A DNA stretch of 64,000 bases, taken from NCBI RefSeq assembly GCF_025751435.1, contig NZ_JAOWKY010000001.1:1038001-1102000 (forward strand). The letters are read 5' to 3'. This stretch comes from Albidovulum marisflavi (GTDB taxonomy: Bacteria > Pseudomonadota > Alphaproteobacteria > Rhodobacterales > Rhodobacteraceae). The notes beneath the pieces were generated by a model, which was not told the origin of the DNA, searched no databases, and was given only the letters and a program-made list of their open reading frames with translations. Positions within the stretch are counted from its first letter, which is position 1. Every line of letters begins with the position of its first letter. The translations under genes were made by a program, and so were the position numbers. Shown here piece after piece: positions 36,526-45,910 of this stretch.

Positions 36526-38772
36526 ATGGTGGAGCGGACCGAAAGCGAAAGCCGCAAGCTTCTCAGGCGTTTGCGCGATACCCTGGCCGAAGCGGGCGCG
36601 GGGCAGGAACGGCTTGACCGCATCACCCATCTGATCGCGGATTCGATGAGAAGCGAGGTCTGCTCGATCTACCTTTTCCGCGACGACGAAACGCTTGAAC
36701 TTTGTGCGACCGAGGGCCTGAAGGCGGAATCCGTCCACAAGACCCGGATGCGGCTGGGCGAGGGTCTGGTTGGACGTGTCGCCAAGGCCTCCAGCCCGAT
36801 CAATACCGCCAATGCGCCCGCCGAAAAGGGCTTCCGCTACATGCCGGAAACCGGAGAGGAGATCTATTCCTCGTTCCTCGGCGTGCCGATCCAGCGGCTG
36901 GGAGAAAAGCTGGGCGTTCTTGTCGTGCAGTCGAAGGAAGCTCGGGCCTTTTCGGATGATGAGGTCTACGCGCTTGAAGTCGTGGCCATGGTGTTGGCCG
37001 AGATGACCGAACTGGGCGCCTTTGTCGGCGAGGGCGAGGCGCTTGCCGCGTTGCACAAGCAACCGGTCCTGTTCCGTGGGGCCACCGGACAGGAGGGCAG
37101 TGCCGAGGGCCAGGTCTGGCTGCACGAACCCCGCGTCGTCATCACCAACCCGGTCGCGGACGACCCCAAGAAGGAACAGGCCCGCCTGAATGAAGCGGTT
37201 GCAGCGCTGCGCCTGTCGGTTGATGCGATGCTGACCACCAATGATGGTGTCGACAAGGAGCAGAAGGACATCCTTGAAGCCTATCGGATGTTCGCGAATT
37301 CGCGCGGCTGGCTGCGGCGGATGGAAGAGGATATCGCGCGCGGCCTTTCGGCCGAGGCCGCCGTGGAAAAGGAACAATCGGCCGCCCGCGCCCGGCTTGA
37401 ATCCGTGCCTGATCCCTATCTGCGCGATCGGCTGCATGACCTTGACGACCTATCAAACCGGCTTTTGCGCATCCTCACGGGGCAGGGATCGGACACCGGG
37501 GCGGAAATGCCGCCGAACCCGATCCTGGTCGCACGCAACATCGGGCCGGCCGAGCTTCTGGACTACGGCCGCAAGCTGAAGGGCGTCGTGCTTGAGGAAG
37601 GCTCCGTCGGGTCGCATGCTTCGATCGTGGCGCGTGCGCTGGCAATTCCGCTGGTTATCCATGCCGAAAGGATCACGACCGAGGCGCTGAACGGCGACCG
37701 CATCCTGGTCGACGGAGACCAGGGGGTCGTTCACCTTCGCCCGGAGGAAACCGTGGCCAGCGCCTTCCGCGACAAGATCGCGATGCAGGCAGCCGCCCAA
37801 AGCCGCTACGCGTCCTTGCGCGATCTGCCGGCAACGGGGCTTTGCGGCACGCGCATCCAGATGCATATGAACGCGGGCCTGATCGCCGATCTGCCGTCGC
37901 TGGCGGGGTCGGGCGCCGAAGGCGTGGGGCTGTTCCGGACCGAATTGCAGTTCCTGATCCGCGCCCATGTTCCGAAGCGGGCAGAGCTTGTCGCCATCTA
38001 CGCCCGCGTCATGGAAGCCGCGCGGGGCAAGCGCGTCGTCTTCCGAACACTCGACATCGGGTCGGACAAGGTTCTGCCCTACATGAAGCGGGTCGAGGAA
38101 CCGAACCCCGCGATGGGATGGCGTGCCATCCGCGTCGGGCTGGACAAGCCCGGCATCATGCGGATGCAGCTTCAAGCGCTGATCCGTGCCGCGAACGGGC
38201 GGCCATTGACGGTGATGTTCCCCTTCGTCGCCGAGTTTGACGAATTCCGAGCCGCGCGGCGCCATCTTCTGGATGAGATCGAGCGGGAGCGGCACCTTGG
38301 CCATGCCCTCCCTGAAAGGGTCGAGATTGGCGCCATGCTTGAAACGCCCTCGCTTGCTTTCGCGCCAAAGGAATTCTTCGAGATGACGGACTTCATCTCG
38401 ATTGGCGGCAATGACCTGAAGCAGTTCTTCTTCGCCGCCGATCGCGAAAACGAAACGGTGCGGCGCCGCTATGACATGCTGAACACCAGCTACATGAGCT
38501 TCATCGAACAGATCGTCGCCCGCTGCGCCGAGGGTGGCACACAGCTGTCGTTCTGCGGCGAGGATGCGGGCCGACCAATCGAGGCCGCCTGCCTGGCCGC
38601 GATGGGGATCAGGACGCTGTCGATGCGACCCGCCTCGATCGGCCCGGTCAAGCACCTGATCCGAAAGATAAATCTTAAGGAACTGCGCGCGGCGATGGAC
38701 GAGGCCCGCGCCGCGGGGGCGGTAAACCTGCGCGGCCCGGTCATGTCCTGGCTGTCGTCGCAGGATATCTGA
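36526..38772 (+). CDS. ptsP: Phosphoenolpyruvate--protein phosphotransferase, EI-Ntr
   Basis: 748 aa. Residues 10-165 form a GAF sensory domain. A linker leads to the PEP-utilising enzyme I domains: the phosphohistidine is H364 in 'EEGSVGSHASIVARALAIP', and the TIM barrel carries 'GVGLFRTELQFL', 'RTLDIGSDKVLPY' and 'QLSFCGEDAG'. EI-Ntr starts the nitrogen PTS phosphorelay (to NPr and EIIA-Ntr), which senses glutamine and 2-oxoglutarate through the GAF domain and regulates potassium, carbon and nitrogen balance. The start at 36526 is chosen because upstream frame is antisense to the helicase. Divergent from the helicase gene across 252 bp. Confidence 0.95.
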   Translation: MVERTESESRKLLRRLRDTLAEAGAGQERLDRITHLIADSMRSEVCSIYLFRDDETLELCATEGLKAESVHKTRMRLGEGLVGRVAKASSPINTANAPAEKGFRYMPETGEEIYSSFLGVPIQRLGEKLGVLVVQSKEARAFSDDEVYALEVVAMVLAEMTELGAFVGEGEALAALHKQPVLFRGATGQEGSAEGQVWLHEPRVVITNPVADDPKKEQARLNEAVAALRLSVDAMLTTNDGVDKEQKDILEAYRMFANSRGWLRRMEEDIARGLSAEAAVEKEQSAARARLESVPDPYLRDRLHDLDDLSNRLLRILTGQGSDTGAEMPPNPILVARNIGPAELLDYGRKLKGVVLEEGSVGSHASIVARALAIPLVIHAERITTEALNGDRILVDGDQGVVHLRPEETVASAFRDKIAMQAAAQSRYASLRDLPATGLCGTRIQMHMNAGLIADLPSLAGSGAEGVGLFRTELQFLIRAHVPKRAELVAIYARVMEAARGKRVVFRTLDIGSDKVLPYMKRVEEPNPAMGWRAIRVGLDKPGIMRMQLQALIRAANGRPLTVMFPFVAEFDEFRAARRHLLDEIERERHLGHALPERVEIGAMLETPSLAFAPKEFFEMTDFISIGGNDLKQFFFAADRENETVRRRYDMLNTSYMSFIEQIVARCAEGGTQLSFCGEDAGRPIEAACLAAMGIRTLSMRPASIGPVKHLIRKINLKELRAAMDEARAAGAVNLRGPVMSWLSSQDI

Positions 38773-38811
38773 TCCCGCAAGGGGCGTGGGAACGGGCCGC
38801 CCCTGGGTGCC

Positions 38812-39585
38812 TCAGCGCTTTGCCAAAGGCAGCGCGCGCGACCGCCAGGCGGTCAGCACCTCGTCCTCGCCATGGGTGTCCGCCAGCCGCTTGAGCGCGA
38901 AGCGCACGCGCGCCATTTCCTCGTAATAGGACATGTAGGCGTAGTTGATGCCGGCGCCCGCTGCCGCGCCGAGGACTGGAACCGCCTGCCCGGCGAGCTT
39001 GCGCCCGAGGATGGCGGCCACGCCGGGTGCGATCCTCTGGATCAGGGTTTGCAGCGTGACGCCGTTCACGCTGAGCCGCGTGCCCAGGAACGCGGTGTTC
39101 ACCCCGTCGTCGGCGCGTCCCGGCCCACCAGAGCCGAAGATGTCAAGGCACAGCATTCGAACCTCGGCCGAAGCGGGATCGAACCCCTCACGCGCCGCCG
39201 CGCGCTGCATCGCGCTAAAAATCAGCGTGATCGTTGCCGGCAGCTCCACCATCGCGGAACCGAGCCCGCCCAGGCCGCCCAGTGCCCCTCCGGCGGCTGC
39301 AGCAACCCGGTGGGTCCAGTCGCGCGCCTCGGGCAGCTTGGGGATCGCGCCGACCGCGCCCGCCGCCCTGTAGGCGTTTTCCAGAAGCCCCACCACACCC
39401 GCGTCAAGCGCGCGCCGAAACGTGTCAGGCAGTGCGCCAGCCTGCGATTCCAGCGACCCGCCAACAGAGTTCAAAGCCTTGATGACCGGGCCATGCGCCT
39501 TGGCGGCGCGTTTCACCAGCGCCTCGATTTCCGCCTCTGCGTCCATGGGCAGCCGGGGGCTGGTCAATGGGGTGTCATCTGTCAT
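38812..39585 (-). CDS. EcsC-family protein
   Basis: 257 aa. The 'RVAAAAGGALGGLGGLGSAM' glycine/alanine segment, 'ELPATITLIFSAMQRAAARE' and the C-terminal 'GAAAGAGINYAYMSYYEEMA' match the EcsC family, first named from a Bacillus gene next to an ABC transporter. Function is unknown; the central region could be membrane-associated. The ATG at 39585 has GAGGCGCGAG just upstream. Convergent with ptsP, with a 7-bp GC hairpin (38780-38804) between them. Confidence 0.82.
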   Translation of the reverse strand: MTDDTPLTSPRLPMDAEAEIEALVKRAAKAHGPVIKALNSVGGSLESQAGALPDTFRRALDAGVVGLLENAYRAAGAVGAIPKLPEARDWTHRVAAAAGGALGGLGGLGSAMVELPATITLIFSAMQRAAAREGFDPASAEVRMLCLDIFGSGGPGRADDGVNTAFLGTRLSVNGVTLQTLIQRIAPGVAAILGRKLAGQAVPVLGAAAGAGINYAYMSYYEEMARVRFALKRLADTHGEDEVLTAWRSRALPLAKR

Positions 39586-39674
39586 CTCGCGCCTCACATG
39601 TCGGGGCCAGCTTCAGATTTGGGCATTTCCGCCGCCGGTTCAATCTTGGCGCGAGGGGGAAAGACAGCCGTGGC

Positions 39675-40163
39675 CTACCGCTCGCACCTCTCGACCTTGC
39701 CCCGAACGCCTGCCCACGCGCGGGGCTGCAGCTCCAGCCCCAGCACCCGGTCGGGGTTGGTGGGCGGCGGCATTTCCACGCCTTCAAGCTTCTCGAAACC
39801 GAAGCGCCGGTAATAAGGCGCGTCCCCCACCAAGAGAACGCGTTCCCAGCCCAGCCTGCGCGCCTCGGCCAGGCTTTCGTTGATCAAAAGCGCGCCAAGC
39901 CCCTCGCCCTGCCGTGTCGGATGAACGGCGACGGGCCCCAACAGCAGCACCCGGCGGCCTGCGACCAGGACCGGCCAGTATCGGATGACGGCCGCCAGCA
40001 CCCCGTCGTGATCGCGCAGGACGTGGCAGAGGTCCTTGACCTTGGCCACTCCGTCCCTGAGCCGGTAAGAGGAAAGCGCCGTCCGACCCGGAGCGAAGCA
40101 AAGGTCATAAAGCGCCTCCACCTCCCACCAGTCGGCTTCCGTCTCTTCCTCCAACCTGTACAC
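39675..40163 (-). CDS. GNAT-family N-acetyltransferase
   Basis: 162 aa. The acetyl-CoA loop is 'VAVHPTRQGEGLGALLINES' (about residues 79-98), followed by 'ERVLLVGDAPYYRRFGFEKL', the C-terminal GNAT strand pair. The GTG start at 40163 has GGAAAGG upstream. Resembles the YhbS-like subgroup. Acceptor substrate unknown. Confidence 0.88.
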   Translation of the reverse strand: MYRLEEETEADWWEVEALYDLCFAPGRTALSSYRLRDGVAKVKDLCHVLRDHDGVLAAVIRYWPVLVAGRRVLLLGPVAVHPTRQGEGLGALLINESLAEARRLGWERVLLVGDAPYYRRFGFEKLEGVEMPPPTNPDRVLGLELQPRAWAGVRGKVERCER

Positions 40164-40249
40164 GGGGTCGTTGCCTTTCCGTCGAATCTTCTGGAATCGC
40201 GCCTAGCATGGCCCTAGGTCAGGGGCAAACCCGCTAAGGAGTTTGGTGC

Positions 40250-40834
40250 ATGTTCTACCGACCCGAGGATGGCCACGGCCTTCCCCACAACCCGTTCAAC
40301 GCGATCATCACGCCCCGGCCCATCGGTTGGATATCGACCCGCGGCAGTCAGGGTGACAACATCGCCCCTTATTCCTTTTTCAATGGCGTGGCCTATACCC
40401 CACCGCAGGTCGTTTTTTCCTCGACCGAGGAAAAGGATTCGCTTTCCAACCTACGCGAAACCGGGGTCTTCGCAGTCAACATCGTTGAATACGCGATGCG
40501 GGACCAGATGAATGTCTCCTCGGGCAGTTACCCGCCGCAGACGGACGAGTTCATGCTGGCCGGGATCGCGAAGGCGGAATGCGAAACCATCGATTGCCCC
40601 CGCGTTGGGGACGCACCCGCAACGCTGGAGTGCCGCGTCCATCAGATCGTCCCCTTGCTGGGCAGCGCCAACTTCCTGACGATCGGAGAGGTGACGGGCA
40701 TTCATTTGCGCGACGACTGCCTTGTGGATGGGCGCTTCGACGTCACCCGGTTCCAGCCGCTCGCGCGCCTTGGATACCGGGATTATTCCGTCGTGACCGA
40801 GGTTTTCGAGATGCTGCGCCCGGGGCAGAAGTAG
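40250..40834 (+). CDS. Flavin reductase-like (FMN-binding) protein
   Basis: 194 aa. 'ITPRPIGWISTRGSQGDNIA' and 'APYSFFNGVAYTPPQVVFSS' (start of the split-barrel FMN site) place it in the flavin reductase-like/RutF-like family. Proteins of this branch bind FMN tightly and reduce flavins or act as stand-alone oxidoreductases. AAGGAG lies just before the ATG at 40250. No partner monooxygenase is adjacent, so the physiological role is open. Confidence 0.87.
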   Translation: MFYRPEDGHGLPHNPFNAIITPRPIGWISTRGSQGDNIAPYSFFNGVAYTPPQVVFSSTEEKDSLSNLRETGVFAVNIVEYAMRDQMNVSSGSYPPQTDEFMLAGIAKAECETIDCPRVGDAPATLECRVHQIVPLLGSANFLTIGEVTGIHLRDDCLVDGRFDVTRFQPLARLGYRDYSVVTEVFEMLRPGQK

Positions 40835-40897
40835 TGGCCTTGCGCCTGTCGCGCGCCCCCCTATGATCTCGCCCGGTCCCGAATTCGGAGAATGAAC

Positions 40898-41317
40898 ATG
40901 AAAGCGCGCGTCAAATGGGCCGAGGCCCGCACCTTCGTCGGCGAAGCCACCACCGGCCACAAGATCGCCTTCGGCACGGGCCACAATGACGGCCCGAAAC
41001 CCGGTCCCAGTCCGATGGAGCTTGTCCTTATCGGCACTGGCGGCTGCGCGGCCTATGACGTGGTCTCGATCCTTGAGAAGGGCCGCCAGCGCGTCGAGGA
41101 CGTGGTGGTCGAACTGGACGCCGATCGCGCCGAAACCGAGCCCAAGGTCTTCACGCGCATTCACATGCATTTCGTCGTGAAAGGCCGGGGCCTCGACCCC
41201 AAGAAGGTCGAGCGCGCGATCGATCTTTCCGTCGAAAAGTACTGCTCCGCCTCTGCCATGATGTCCAAGACAGCCGAGATGAGTCACGACTTCGAGGTGA
41301 TCGACACCTCGGCCTAG
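40898..41317 (+). CDS. OsmC-family protein
   Basis: 139 aa. The redox-active cysteine pair is visible: one in 'LIGTGGCAAYDVVSILEKG' and one in 'SVEKYCSASAMMSKTAE', as in OsmC/YhfA thiol peroxidases that reduce organic hydroperoxides. The second of two in-frame ATGs (40898) is preferred, being 6 nt after GGAGA. It follows the flavin reductase-like gene by about 60 bp; a shared transcript is possible. Confidence 0.9.
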   Translation: MKARVKWAEARTFVGEATTGHKIAFGTGHNDGPKPGPSPMELVLIGTGGCAAYDVVSILEKGRQRVEDVVVELDADRAETEPKVFTRIHMHFVVKGRGLDPKKVERAIDLSVEKYCSASAMMSKTAEMSHDFEVIDTSA

Positions 41318-41345
41318 ATCGGGCGGGGCGAAATCTGGCTCAGGG

Positions 41346-42044
41346 TCAACGCTCTGGGAAGCGGTACTCCCCGGCAATGATTCTTTGGACGAGCGCACAG
41401 CCATTGCCCTCGGCCTCGAAGACGCGCCAGGCGTTGTTGACGAAGGCGCGTGGTGCAAGGACGTAAACGTTGGCATGAACCACACTGAGCGAACCAGGGG
41501 GATCGACCGGATGCGCGCTTAGCAACAGCTCCCGCGATCGGGGCAGGAACGACATCATCTCGAAGACATTCGCGACGAATTCCTGCTCGGCGGGGCCGAT
41601 CCGGATGCCCGGCGCGGATTGCGCCACCAGCGCATGGGCCAGCTCATGCGCGATCAGCGCGCCGAAGACCTCTTCGGCGGGCAGATCGGCGCGGGCGTCC
41701 TTGCCCGCCAGCATCGGTGCGATCCGGTCGGGTTCGGTGATTTCCAGGCAACCCGCCCGAACATCGTAAATCGCGAGGCAGGCGCCGAAGCCGGGGTGCA
41801 TCGCCTGTTCGACCACCGCAATGCGGATCGGCCTTGTCTGAACCAGCCCGCAGGCCGTCAACGACCGTTTCGCCAGGGCGCCGGCCGTGCAGGCCTTGGC
41901 GGCCAGCGCGGCGTCTCGGGCAGTGGCGCTGAGCGCGGGGTCGGCGCAGGTCAACTCCACCGCTGCGGCTTCACGCGGGCACACCGAAAACAGCCCCAGC
42001 GAAAGCCAGGCAACCGCCCAGGTTCGACTGCCGACTGGCCTCAT
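41346..42044 (-). CDS. Exported HExxH-motif protein of unknown function
   Basis: 232 aa. Signal peptide in the first roughly 28 residues (hydrophobic 'WAVAWLSLGLFSVCP', then AAAVE). Later 'LIAHELAHALVAQ' contains HELAH, a gluzincin-type zinc motif, around residues 139-143. Conserved-looking 'AEQEFVANVFEMMSFL' follows; its first Glu could be the third zinc ligand. Six cysteines suggest disulfides in the periplasm. Looks like a small metallopeptidase or an inactive relative. The ATG at 42044 follows AGAGG. Convergent with osmC. Confidence 0.75.
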   Translation of the reverse strand: MRPVGSRTWAVAWLSLGLFSVCPREAAAVELTCADPALSATARDAALAAKACTAGALAKRSLTACGLVQTRPIRIAVVEQAMHPGFGACLAIYDVRAGCLEITEPDRIAPMLAGKDARADLPAEEVFGALIAHELAHALVAQSAPGIRIGPAEQEFVANVFEMMSFLPRSRELLLSAHPVDPPGSLSVVHANVYVLAPRAFVNNAWRVFEAEGNGCALVQRIIAGEYRFPER

Positions 42045-42215
42045 GGTCACCTCTTAGCCGTCGGAGCGTTTTGCGAACCTTACACGCCGCACGGCAATCC
42101 TTGCATGACGGTGCGCATAGGATGACCCGATTTCCTCGCAAACCGGGCCGGATTTCCTCCTTTTGTCTCCTCTCGGATGCGCTTAGCGTGGGCGTCGCAA
42201 CCAAGGAGGGAATGG

Positions 42216-43097
42216 ATGGCACATCCCAGGATCGGGGTCATTGGAGGCTCCGGCGTCTATCAGATCGAGGGGCTGGCCGATGCCGAATGGCGCCAGGTCG
42301 AGACGCCCTGGGGCTGGCCCTCGGACGAGATCCTGACGGGGCGGCTTGACGGGATCGCGATGGCTTTCCTTCCTCGGCACGGGCGCGGCCATGTCCTTGC
42401 GCCATCCGAGGTTCCCTTCCGCGCCAACATCGACGCCTTGAAACGGCTCGGCGTGACCGACGTTGTTGCCGTGTCGGCCTGTGGATCGTTCCGCGAGGAC
42501 ATGGCGCCGGGCGACTTCGTGATCGTGGACCAGTACATCGACCGCACCTTCGCGCGGGCCAAGTCCTTTTTCGGCTCGGGTTGCGTTGCGCATGTCAGCC
42601 TGGCCCATCCGACATGCGCGCGGCTTTCCGATGCGGCGGTGCAGGCGGCGGAAATGGCGGGCGTCACTGTCCATCGCGGCGGCACCTACCTTGCGATGGA
42701 GGGGCCGCAGTTTTCCACCCTGGCCGAAAGCCGGATGTATCGCGAACACTGGGGCGCCGACATCATTGGCATGACGGGAATGCCCGAGGCCAAACTCGCC
42801 CGCGAGGCGGAGCTTTGCTATGCCTCGGTCGCGATGGTCACGGACTACGATTGCTGGCACCCCGGCCACGATGCCGTGGACGTGGCCGCCGTGATCCGCA
42901 CACTGACGCTGAACTCTGCCAACGCCCGCGCACTTGTCGCACGGCTTCCGGCGCTTTTCGGCGATCGCCCCGAGGTTTGTCCCTGCGGCTGCGACCGCGC
43001 GCTTGAGTTCGCGCTGATGACCGCCCCCGAAAGGCGCGACCCCGCTCTCGTCGCGAAACTGGACGCTGTGGCGGGACGGGTGCTGGGGTGTCGATAG
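42216..43097 (+). CDS. mtnP: S-methyl-5'-thioadenosine phosphorylase
   Basis: 293 aa PNP-family enzyme. '[15 protein letters not shown]' is the phosphate loop; '[20 protein letters not shown]' and '[15 protein letters not shown]' are typical of MTA phosphorylase rather than purine nucleoside phosphorylase; '[16 protein letters not shown]' and '[12 protein letters not shown]' complete the active site. It splits 5'-methylthioadenosine (a by-product of polyamine synthesis) into adenine and methylthioribose-1-phosphate. AAGGAGGG before the ATG at 42216 fixes the start. apt, which salvages the adenine, follows 70 bp downstream. Confidence 0.93.
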   Translation: MAHPRIGVIGGSGVYQIEGLADAEWRQVETPWGWPSDEILTGRLDGIAMAFLPRHGRGHVLAPSEVPFRANIDALKRLGVTDVVAVSACGSFREDMAPGDFVIVDQYIDRTFARAKSFFGSGCVAHVSLAHPTCARLSDAAVQAAEMAGVTVHRGGTYLAMEGPQFSTLAESRMYREHWGADIIGMTGMPEAKLAREAELCYASVAMVTDYDCWHPGHDAVDVAAVIRTLTLNSANARALVARLPALFGDRPEVCPCGCDRALEFALMTAPERRDPALVAKLDAVAGRVLGCR

Positions 43098-43167
43098 GCG
43101 TTGCCTATGCGCTTCGCCGAGGCTTTCCGGCATGCTACGACAGGAACGTTTGGATCCCGGAGGCCGC

Positions 43168-43701
43168 ATGAAAAAGACCGTCAAGGACTACATCCGCACC
43201 ATCGCCGATTTCCCGCACGAAGGGATCATGTTTCGCGACGTGACCACGCTTTTCGCCGATGCGCGCGGGTTCCGGATGGCCATCGACCAACTTCTGCATC
43301 CGTACGCGGGCGAACGGATCGACAAGGTCGTGGGGCTTGAGGCGCGCGGCTTCATCCTGGGCGGCGCCATCGCGCACCAGCTAAGCAAGGGCTTCGTGCC
43401 GATCCGCAAGAAGGGCAAGCTGCCGGGCGCGACGGTCAGCCAGGCCTACAAGTTGGAATACGGCGAGGCCGTGATGGAGATTCACGAAGACGCGCTTCTG
43501 CCGGGGGAACGGGTGCTGATCGTCGACGACCTGCTTGCCACGGGGGGCACTTGCGAGGCGGGCATTAGGCTGTGCGAGCGGCTTGGAGCCGAGGTCATGG
43601 GCTGCGCTTTCGTGATCGATCTGCCCGAGCTTGGCGGGCGGGCGCTGCTTGAGAAGCTCGGCATGAACGTCCATGTGCTGTGCGAGTTCGAAGGGGCGTG
43701 A
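43168..43701 (+). CDS. apt: Adenine phosphoribosyltransferase
   Basis: 177 aa type I phosphoribosyltransferase. The PRPP-binding motif '[17 protein letters not shown]' is intact, and '[16 protein letters not shown]' and '[14 protein letters not shown]' are typical of Apt. It converts adenine plus PRPP to AMP. The ATG at 43168 follows CGGAGG; an in-frame ATG at 43132 lacks a ribosome-binding site. It pairs functionally with mtnP. Confidence 0.96.
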   Translation: MKKTVKDYIRTIADFPHEGIMFRDVTTLFADARGFRMAIDQLLHPYAGERIDKVVGLEARGFILGGAIAHQLSKGFVPIRKKGKLPGATVSQAYKLEYGEAVMEIHEDALLPGERVLIVDDLLATGGTCEAGIRLCERLGAEVMGCAFVIDLPELGGRALLEKLGMNVHVLCEFEGA

Positions 43702-43811
43702 CGCGAAGTTTTCCGTTCGCCATTAACGACTTGTTGGTCAGCTCTGGTTAAGGATGGCGCTGCCGGTAACGCTCTCCGGTGTTCGGTTTTCAAGGACCGG
43801 GCATGTATCCA

Positions 43812-43839
43812 GCCCCGCCGGGATCTCCACCGGCGGGGC
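43812..43839 (+). terminator. Terminator after apt
   Basis: GCCCCGCCGG-gatctcca-CCGGCGGGGC, a perfect 10-bp stem followed by GTTT, ending 2 bp before the stop of the convergent oxidase gene. A second, imperfect inverted repeat (CGCCATTAAC at 43718-43727 with GTTAAGGATGGCG at 43747-43759) lies between apt and this hairpin. Confidence 0.7.
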
Positions 43840-43841
43840 GT

Positions 43842-45257
43842 TTACCCCATCCGCAGCACCGCGCCGGGATTCATGATGCCCACGGGGTCCAGTGCGGCCT
43901 TGATCGACCGCATCGCCGCAAGCTTTGTCGCATTGCCGTATCGTTCAAGCTCTTCGACCTTCAGCCGTCCGATGCCGTGTTCGGCGCTGATCGATCCGCC
44001 ACGGGCGGTGACCATCGCGTGGACGCAGTCCATGATCAGGGGCGCCAGATGCCTCAGATCGGCGGCCCGCTGGCCCCTTGGCGGAAAGACATTGTAATGC
44101 AGATTACCGTCGCCCAGGTGGCCGAAGCAGTTGATGCGCAGATCTCCGATTGAGGCGATGCGCGCAGGCGCCTCGGCCAGGAACCCTTCGATCTCCGAAA
44201 GCGGCAGGGAAATATCATGCGATGAAACGGCGCCGATGCGGCGGTTGCCCTCTGGCAGTGCCTCTCTCAGCGCCCAGAAAGCCTGCCGCTGCGCCAGCGA
44301 GCCGGCGATGACTCCATCGCCCACCAGCCCCGCTGCGTGCGCTTGCTCGAAGAGGTCCGCCATGATCCGTTCAGGTGACAGACCCTCGGGCAACCCGATT
44401 TCGACCAGGGCCATCCATTCCGGGCGGACCTCGAACGGTTGCCGCAGATCGGGCAAACACTCGTCCAGGAACAGTAGCCCCTGCCGATGGATCAGCTCGA
44501 AACTGGTCACGCCGCCGAAGGTCATGGCCTGCGCCCGCGCCAGAAGCTCAAGCGCGGCGCCGGGGCCAGGCACCGTGAAGAACGCGGTTCCGACGCCCGA
44601 AGGCCGGGGAAAGAGTTTCAGCGCGGCGGCAGTGATCACGCCCAGCGTGCCTTCGGAGCCGATCAGCAGGTTGCGCAGGTCGTAGCCCGTGTTGTCCTTT
44701 CGCAGGCGCGTCAACCCGTTCAACACCGAGCCGTCAGGCAGAACCGCCTCAAGTCCCAGGCACAGATCGCGTGCATTGCCGTAGCGCAGGACGTTGACCC
44801 CGCCTGCGTTGGTCGCAAGATTGCCGCCGATGCTGGCCGTGCCCTCCGAGGCAAGCGACAGGGGGAACAGCCGATCGGCGCCCTCGGCTGCGGCGCGGAC
44901 ATCGGCCAAGGCCGCTCCGGCATCCACGACGATCACGTTTTCCCGCGGATGAACAGCCTGAACACGGGTCATGCGGTCCAGCGAAAGGATCAGCGGTGCG
45001 GGACCCAGGGGCTTGACCTGCCCCATGACAAGGCCGGTGCCGCCGCCCCAGGGAACGATGCCGACCCGCGCCGCCGCGCAGGCGTGCACGATGCGCGCCA
45101 CCTCTGCGGTCGAACGCGGGCGGGCCAGCAGAGCCGCCGGAGTGATCCCCTTGCCGCGCGGCTCTTCCAGGTAGCGGTCAGCCGCGCGCGCGACCGTGCC
45201 TTCGGGCAGGGCGTCGGAAAGCGTCCGGGCAAAGGCATCGTCGGCAGGGTTCAGCAT
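43842..45257 (-). CDS. FAD-linked oxidase (D-lactate/glycolate dehydrogenase type)
   Basis: 471 aa of the GlcD/D-2-hydroxyacid dehydrogenase family. FAD-binding motifs: 'GIVPWGGGTGLVMGQV', 'SEGTASIGGNLATNAGGVNV' and 'DLRNLLIGSEGTLGVITAAA'. The C-terminal cap contains 'NCFGHLGDGNLHYNVFPP' (metal/substrate His residues) and 'SISAEHGIGRLK'. It oxidises a D-2-hydroxyacid with electron transfer to a quinone, cytochrome or ETF. The ATG at 45257 is preferred over TTG 45293. Substrate not determined. Confidence 0.88.
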   Translation of the reverse strand: MLNPADDAFARTLSDALPEGTVARAADRYLEEPRGKGITPAALLARPRSTAEVARIVHACAAARVGIVPWGGGTGLVMGQVKPLGPAPLILSLDRMTRVQAVHPRENVIVVDAGAALADVRAAAEGADRLFPLSLASEGTASIGGNLATNAGGVNVLRYGNARDLCLGLEAVLPDGSVLNGLTRLRKDNTGYDLRNLLIGSEGTLGVITAAALKLFPRPSGVGTAFFTVPGPGAALELLARAQAMTFGGVTSFELIHRQGLLFLDECLPDLRQPFEVRPEWMALVEIGLPEGLSPERIMADLFEQAHAAGLVGDGVIAGSLAQRQAFWALREALPEGNRRIGAVSSHDISLPLSEIEGFLAEAPARIASIGDLRINCFGHLGDGNLHYNVFPPRGQRAADLRHLAPLIMDCVHAMVTARGGSISAEHGIGRLKVEELERYGNATKLAAMRSIKAALDPVGIMNPGAVLRMG

Positions 45258-45325
45258 GGTGAAGGATGATGCATGGCGCAGAGACCTCGGCAAGTCTAAA
45301 TCCGGCGGGCGAGCGCAAAGCGCGG

Positions 45326-45910
45326 CTAGCCGATCTCGGTGCGCCCGCGCCGGTCGGCCCTGAGGTTGGCGTAGAGGACGTGGTTGCGCCAGCGGCCGTT
45401 GATCTGAAGGTAGCTTTGCGCAACGCCTTCATATTTGAATCCCGACTTTTCGAGCACGCCGCGGGATGCGGCATTTTCCGGCAGGCAGGCCGCTTCGATC
45501 CGGCTCAGGTCCAGCTCGGTGAAGGCGTAGTGAACCATCGCGCGGATTGCTTCGCGCATGTAGCCCTGCCGGGCATGGGGGGCGCCGACCCAGTATCCCA
45601 TCGTGCCCGCCTGCGCCGGTCCGCGACGGATGTTGTCGAGCGTCAGGGCGCCAAGCAGCGCCTGGTCTTCGCGCCGGATCAGGAAGACGGGAAGGGCGGT
45701 CCCGCCCGTTGTGGCGCGGGCGGCCCAGTAGACTCGGTTGGTGAAGGCGCGTCGCGTCAGGTGGTCAGACGCCCAAGTCGGCTCCCATGGGGTCAGAAAG
45801 TCGCGGCTTTCGCTTCTGAGCGCGGCCCAGGCGCGATAGTCGGAGTGGGCCGGCAGACGAAGCGTCATCCGCTCCGTCTCGATCCGAACCTTCCGACGCC
45901 GCGCCAGCAT
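45326..45910 (-). CDS. RimJ/RimL-type GNAT N-acetyltransferase
   Basis: 194 aa. 'GTMGYWVGAPHARQGYMREA' is the acetyl-CoA-binding region and 'ENAASRGVLEKSGFKYEG' is the RimJ/RimL signature. Family members acetylate N-termini of ribosomal proteins. The ATG at 45910 overlaps the stop of the M16 protease gene (TGATG), so it is translationally coupled to the thrC-M16 unit. Confidence 0.9.
   Translation of the reverse strand: MLARRRKVRIETERMTLRLPAHSDYRAWAALRSESRDFLTPWEPTWASDHLTRRAFTNRVYWAARATTGGTALPVFLIRREDQALLGALTLDNIRRGPAQAGTMGYWVGAPHARQGYMREAIRAMVHYAFTELDLSRIEAACLPENAASRGVLEKSGFKYEGVAQSYLQINGRWRNHVLYANLRADRRGRTEIG

Noticed and set aside
36274-37437. N-terminal extension of the helicase frame
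   Set aside because: It is antisense to ptsP; the helicase family N-terminus begins at 36273.
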